From the NCBI GenBank assembly GCA_009773615.1, contig WSYA01000012.1:1-43741 (forward strand): a DNA stretch of 43,741 nucleotides. The letters are read 5' to 3'. The notes beneath the pieces are model-generated. The model worked only from the letters and a program-made list of their open reading frames with translations, had not been told where the DNA came from and made no database searches. Within the stretch, counting starts at the first letter, position 1. Each line of letters starts with the position of its first letter. Position numbers and translations under genes: made by a program. Origin of the DNA: Gallionellaceae bacterium. Lineage in GTDB: Bacteria; Pseudomonadota; Gammaproteobacteria; Burkholderiales; Gallionellaceae. Of this stretch, positions 40,267 to 43,741 are shown in pieces.

Positions 40267-41679
40267 ATGATGGAACATGAAAATGTAGTTCAAACGCTGG
40301 CAACCCTCGTTGCCAACGATGCCTTGTTAATCGGCGAAGCGACCGCGCCATTTTGTACAGATTGGCGCGGTCGTTTTTTCGGCAAGGCTATCGCCGTCGT
40401 GTTTCCCGCAGACGTGCAGCAAGTCAGCGCAGTGGTAAAATTTTGCGCAGCACATCACATCGCTATTGTGCCGCAAGGCGGCAATACCAGCCTGTGCGGA
40501 GCATCCGTGCCGCTGGCGGATGGTAGCAAGCAGATCGTCATCAACCTCTCGCGCATGAACCGCATCCGAGCGCTGGATGCCATCAACTACACCATGACCG
40601 TCGAGGCGGGCTGCAAGCTGGCTTCGCTGTACGAAGCTGCGGAGCAGCAAGACAGACTATTCCCGCTCGGGCTTACCGCCATCGCGCCGCATTGCGAGAT
40701 CGGCGGCAACCTCTCCACCAACGCTGGAGGTATCGGCGTGCTGCGCTACGGAAATGCGCGCGATCTGGTGCTGGGTCTGGAAGTGGTATTGCCGGACGGG
40801 CGCATCTGGAACGGCCTGCGCAGCTTGCGCAAGGACAACACCGGTTACGATCTAAAGCATCTGTTCATCGGCGCGGAAGGCACGCTTGGCATCATTACCG
40901 CAGCCGTGCTCAAACTCTTCCCGCGTCCAAAATCAGTGGCGACGGCCTGCATCGCGGTGCGCGACCCCGCCGCTGCCGTGGCGCTGCTTTCGCATTTGCG
41001 CGCCACCTGCGGCGACCAGATCAGCGGCTTCGAGATCATCTCGCGTTCCTGCCTTGATCTGGTGTTCAAAAACATTACCGACACGAACGAACCCTTTGCC
41101 AGCAAACACGAATGGATCGTCATCGCCAAGCTGGCCGATGTTCTGCAAGTGCCGCTAAACGAAATCTTGCGAGAGGCGCTTAACTCGTTCGGCGGCGGCA
41201 TCATCGAATTTGAAATCACCGCCATCGAAGAACATGCCGAACGCTGGTGGAAGCTGCGCAAGAACATCAGCGACGCGCAGAAGATAGAAGGGATCAGCAT
41301 CAAGCACGACATCTCCGTGCCCATCAGCCGCGTGGCCGAATTTATCGCGCAGGCCAGTACCGCCTTGCGCAAAGCCTACCCCGGCATCCGCATCGTTGCC
41401 TTCGGCCACCTGGGCGATGGCAACATCCACTACAACGCTTCCATGCTGGATGTCTCACAGAACAATGTGTTCATCGAACAGCACGAGCACGAGGTGAACC
41501 GCATCGTGTATGAAGTCGTGGCGAAATTCGACGGCAGTATCAGCGCCGAACACGGTCTAGGCCAGCTCAAGCGCGAAGAGATCACCCACTACAAGAGCGA
41601 GCTGGAATTGGAACTAATGCGCAATATCAAGCGTGCCATTGACCCGCAAGGACTGATGAATCCCGGCAAGGTGATATAA
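40267..41679 (+). CDS. FAD-linked oxidase, D-2-hydroxyacid/D-lactate dehydrogenase-like
   Basis: A 470-residue flavoprotein. The N-terminal PCMH FAD domain includes IVPQGGNTSLCGASVP (about residues 69-84) and EIGGNLSTNAGGIGVLRYGNARD (about 142-164). The C-terminal FAD-oxidase domain has KHDISVPIS, FGHLGDGNIHYN (about 379-390) and HGLGQLKREE (about 432-441). These fit the GlcD/D-2-hydroxyglutarate or D-lactate dehydrogenase group, which passes electrons to quinone or a flavoprotein; the substrate cannot be fixed by sequence. No strong ribosome binding site; a second ATG is the next codon. Separated from the Rossmann gene by 42 bp. Confidence 0.88.
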   Translation: MMEHENVVQTLATLVANDALLIGEATAPFCTDWRGRFFGKAIAVVFPADVQQVSAVVKFCAAHHIAIVPQGGNTSLCGASVPLADGSKQIVINLSRMNRIRALDAINYTMTVEAGCKLASLYEAAEQQDRLFPLGLTAIAPHCEIGGNLSTNAGGIGVLRYGNARDLVLGLEVVLPDGRIWNGLRSLRKDNTGYDLKHLFIGAEGTLGIITAAVLKLFPRPKSVATACIAVRDPAAAVALLSHLRATCGDQISGFEIISRSCLDLVFKNITDTNEPFASKHEWIVIAKLADVLQVPLNEILREALNSFGGGIIEFEITAIEEHAERWWKLRKNISDAQKIEGISIKHDISVPISRVAEFIAQASTALRKAYPGIRIVAFGHLGDGNIHYNASMLDVSQNNVFIEQHEHEVNRIVYEVVAKFDGSISAEHGLGQLKREEITHYKSELELELMRNIKRAIDPQGLMNPGKVI

Positions 41680-41690
41680 ATCTCATCACC

Positions 41691-41744
41691 GTCATTCCCG
41701 CGCAGGCGGGAATCCAGTAAATTGAACAATCCCCGCGTAGCGGG
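41691..41744. repeat. Two short GC-rich hairpins (dRS3-like)
   Basis: ATTCCCGC-GCAG-GCGGGAAT (41694-41713) and CCCGC-GTA-GCGGG (41732-41744). The first resembles the ATTCCC-N8-GGGAAT repeats of Neisseria and other betaproteobacteria. They lie between the FAD dehydrogenase stop and the NYN gene and may stabilise or end the upstream message; no T-run follows. Confidence 0.7.
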
Positions 41745-41780
41745 ACAGCGCAAATCAATTTGGATAGAGAGGTAACTCAC

Positions 41781-42605
41781 ATGGCAGCCCAACCTGAAAT
41801 TACCAACATGGCTCTGTTCTGCGATTTTGAAAACGTCGCATTAGGCGTGCGCGATGCCAAATACGCGCCATTTGAAATTAAAAAAGTACTGGAACGCCTG
41901 CTGCTCAAAGGCAGCATCGTGGTCAAGAAAGCCTATTGCGACTGGGATCGCTACAAAGATTTCAAAGCGCCCATGCACGAAGCCTCCTTCGAGCTGATCG
42001 AGATTCCGCATGTGAGACAAAGTGGCAAAAATTCCGCCGACATCCGCTTGGTCGTCGACGCTCTCGACCTCTGTTACACCAAAGCCCACGTCGATACCTT
42101 CGTCATAATCAGCGGTGATTCGGATTTCTCACCGCTGGTCTCCAAGCTGCGCGAGAACAACAAATACGTCATCGGCATCGGTGTGAAAGATTCGACCTCC
42201 GATCTGTTGAGTGCCAACTGCGACGAGTTTATTTTCTATGACGACCTCGTGCGTGAGCAGGAAGCAAAGAAGAAACAGGCCGCCAAGAAAGCACCTGCCA
42301 AAGTGAAAACTGAAACTACGAAACTTGCGGCGGCGAAGAGCGAGGAAGACAAGAAACAAGAGGCCATGGATTTCCTAGTCGAGACCGTTGAAGGCCTCAT
42401 CTCCGAACGCGGCTCGGATGAAAAGCTCTGGGGCTCAATGGTCAAACCCACCATGCAGCGCCGCAAGCCTGGATTCACCGAATCGTATTACGGTTACCGC
42501 TCGTTCAAGGAGTTGATTGAGGATGCACAGAAACACAAGCTGGTCGTGCTGGTGAAGGATGAGAAATCCGGGCAGTACACGATCCGGTTGCCTGCGGCAG
42601 ATTGA
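41781..42605 (+). CDS. NYN-domain (PIN-like) protein with C-terminal OST-HTH/LOTUS-like domain
   Basis: A 274-residue protein. Residues about 8-150 form a NYN/DUF88 nuclease-like fold with the acidic residues Asp15 and Asn18 (ALFCDFENVAL), Asp87 (KNSADIRLVVDAL) and Asp113/Asp115 (ISGDSDFSPLV). A basic, Lys/Ala-rich linker lies at about 155-190, then a predicted winged-helix OST-HTH/LOTUS-like domain (about 195-270, YGYRSFKELIEDAQKHKLVVL). Such proteins probably cut or bind RNA. The start is ATG 41781 with GAGAGG upstream; a TTG at 41760 was rejected. It directly precedes a HicAB-type pair; whether this is functional or chance is unknown. Confidence 0.88.
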   Translation: MAAQPEITNMALFCDFENVALGVRDAKYAPFEIKKVLERLLLKGSIVVKKAYCDWDRYKDFKAPMHEASFELIEIPHVRQSGKNSADIRLVVDALDLCYTKAHVDTFVIISGDSDFSPLVSKLRENNKYVIGIGVKDSTSDLLSANCDEFIFYDDLVREQEAKKKQAAKKAPAKVKTETTKLAAAKSEEDKKQEAMDFLVETVEGLISERGSDEKLWGSMVKPTMQRRKPGFTESYYGYRSFKELIEDAQKHKLVVLVKDEKSGQYTIRLPAAD

Positions 42606-42609
42606 TGCG

Positions 42610-42629
42610 TAGTATCGAATAAGATACTA
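42610..42629. promoter_or_regulatory. Candidate operator of hicAB
   Basis: TAGTATC (42610-42616), GAATAA, GATACTA (42623-42629): a perfect 7-bp inverted repeat eight bases before the hicA ATG, between the NYN and hicA genes. HicB proteins with a DNA-binding C-terminus repress their own operon through such dyads. Confidence 0.6.
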
Positions 42630-42636
42630 TCTGACT

Positions 42637-42882
42637 ATGAACAAGCGAGCCAAGCTACTCGATGCCATGCGCAACAACCCGCGTGATTGGCGCATCGACG
42701 ATTTGATGGTTGTCGCCAAGCAGTTCGATATCGAATGCCGCAACAACGGTGGCAGCCATCATGTGTTTGGGTTTCCCGGTGTGGAAATAGATGTCACCGT
42801 ACCCGCACATCGCCCCATCAAACCCGTGTATATCCGCCAGTTCCTGTTGCTGGTGGATGCCGTGAAGGAGTTAAAGAAATGA
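42637..42882 (+). CDS. hicA: HicA-family mRNA interferase toxin
   Basis: An 81-residue protein of the double-stranded-RNA-binding-like HicA fold. The family signature NNGGSHHVF (about residues 36-44) contains the catalytic histidine; IDVTVPAHRPIKPVYIRQFL is the other typical stretch. The N-terminal 25 residues (NKRAKLLDAMRNNPRDWRIDDL) are an extension often present. The toxin blocks translation by cutting mRNA. Its stop overlaps the antitoxin ATG (ATGA). Confidence 0.88.
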   Translation: MNKRAKLLDAMRNNPRDWRIDDLMVVAKQFDIECRNNGGSHHVFGFPGVEIDVTVPAHRPIKPVYIRQFLLLVDAVKELKK

Positions 42883-43286
42883 CCGCCGCAACCGTCAAGA
42901 AAATTAAAACTGCTAAGCCGCCCTTTCCATTCGAGGCCTATTCCCACATCATCAGCCAGATTCCGAAAGAAGACGGCGGCGGATTCTTAATCACCTTCCC
43001 CGACCTCCCCGGTTGTATGTCGGATGGTGCGACCGAGGCCGAGGCGGTTGCCAACGGTAAGGATGCGTTCAAGGCTTGGGTATCTGCCCGTAAAGACGCT
43101 AAAAAGGAAATTCCGGCGCCGTTTTATCGCCCCGACACCGTGCCCGAAGTGTCCGGCAAATTCGTTACGCGCTTACCCAAGTCGGTTCACGCGAAACTGG
43201 CGGAGCGCGCTAAGGCTGAAGGCGTGAGTTTGAACATGCTGGTGTTGGCATTTGTGGCTGAGGGGCTGGGGCGGAAGGCGGCATAG
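42879..43286 (+). CDS. hicB: HicB-family antitoxin with ribbon-helix-helix domain
   Basis: A 135-residue partner of HicA. Residues about 20-75 are the degenerate RNase H-like HicB fold (DGGGFLITFPDLPGCMSDGATEAEAVANGKDAFKAW), which blocks the toxin. Residues about 88-130 (GKFVTRLPKSVHAKLAERAKAEGVSLNMLVLAFVAEGL) are a ribbon-helix-helix DNA-binding domain for autoregulation. The ATG overlaps the hicA stop, so the two are translationally coupled; toxin first is the usual order. Confidence 0.88.
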   Translation: MTAATVKKIKTAKPPFPFEAYSHIISQIPKEDGGGFLITFPDLPGCMSDGATEAEAVANGKDAFKAWVSARKDAKKEIPAPFYRPDTVPEVSGKFVTRLPKSVHAKLAERAKAEGVSLNMLVLAFVAEGLGRKAA

Positions 43287-43327
43287 GAATAATGTGTGCA
43301 GGTCAGTATAATTTTTAGCGAGTGCTT

Positions 43328-43693
43328 ATGAAAACTTTTAATAATGTTGGATTTTTGTGTATTGCCTTGTTGTGCTGGGTTGGTTCTGTCTCGGCATATC
43401 AGGAGAGCCCAGTTGAATGTGTCGTCGAGCTAGTCAAAAACGATATAGTGATAGAAAGGTATTCGGGCGGCTGTGGCTATGCGATGCCATTTATTGTGGA
43501 GCCTTCTATACGAAAGACGTTTTCGAGCAGCGTGTTGCAAAAGAGTCAGAGTGGAGAGCTAGAGTTAATAAAAACGGATGCTCATCTCGGTTTTAGTGCA
43601 ACGGTGTACGTTGGTAATAATCTTACAGAGCAAAATTCAATGACTGGCGGTTTCAAGCACCAAGTGCAAATAACGCAGCGTGATGCTGCCTAA
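43328..43693 (+). CDS. Small exported protein of unknown function
   Basis: A 121-residue protein with an apparent signal peptide (MKTFNNVGFLCIALLCWVGSVSA). The mature part is about 98 residues with two cysteines (ECVVEL and GGCGYAM) that could form a disulfide; no family is recognised. The start is ATG 43328; a GTG at 43322 is in frame. A TATAAT at 43307-43312 lies 15 bp upstream without a clear -35. AT-rich compared with the hicAB genes. The remaining 48 bases to the window end show no gene. Confidence 0.6.
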   Translation: MKTFNNVGFLCIALLCWVGSVSAYQESPVECVVELVKNDIVIERYSGGCGYAMPFIVEPSIRKTFSSSVLQKSQSGELELIKTDAHLGFSATVYVGNNLTEQNSMTGGFKHQVQITQRDAA

Positions 43694-43741
43694 AGTCAAA
43701 AGCGTCTGGCATAAACAGCTCGACCGGGCATTTGAAACCGA

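Overview
The window looks like a chromosomal segment of an autotrophic betaproteobacterium, most likely an iron or sulfur oxidiser of the Gallionellaceae/Nitrosomonadales type. This is an inference from gene content: form II RuBisCO with CbbQ/CbbO and a divergent CbbR, the order pilMNOPQ - aroK/aroB - dgt - gltBD - hemE - priA that is common in this class, and a membrane c-type cytochrome. No species can be assigned from the sequence alone.

Layout. Positions 1-971 look accessory: the first codons of a leftward gene and an AT-rich gene with a C-terminal nucleoside-deoxyribosyltransferase/TIR-like domain and a damaged-looking 5' end. Positions 1135-7932 are the carbon-fixation block: cbbR (-) facing cbbM, cbbQ, cbbO and a class I fructose-bisphosphatase (+). 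Positions 8067-11478 hold purE, purC, a beta-carbonic anhydrase and a Ser/Thr kinase with a cyclic-nucleotide-binding domain. Positions 11414-14806 hold a divergent unit: a small membrane protein (-) against an operon (+) of a DUF6502-like protein, a secreted DUF5666-like protein with GGTG repeats, and a beta-barrel-like outer membrane protein. Two matching palindromes lie between the two arms.

Positions 14824-17596 contain a DUF4124-type protein and pyrE (-), exodeoxyribonuclease III (+) and a small exported protein (-). Positions 17648-20650 are the leftward operon metX-metW-ampG, whose leader carries what reads as a SAM-II riboswitch followed by an intrinsic terminator. From 20904 every gene points right: pilMNOPQ (type IV pilus assembly), a fused aroK-aroB, dgt, gltB, gltD, hemE, priA, a membrane monohaem cytochrome, a short Rossmann protein, an FAD-linked dehydrogenase, a NYN-domain protein, a HicAB-type toxin-antitoxin pair and a small exported protein.

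The intergenic DNA holds several unusual structures. Two inverted arrays of short tandem units (10-bp units before cbbQ, 8-bp units before hemE) share one architecture. A hairpin element with about 30-bp ends separates gltB from gltD. Three DnaA-box matches lie within 35 bp between hemE and priA. The strongest candidates for new biology are the DUF6502/DUF5666/barrel unit with its paired operators, the SAM-II element controlling an operon that includes a muropeptide permease, and the DnaA-box cluster. All calls come from reading the sequence; no database search was run.
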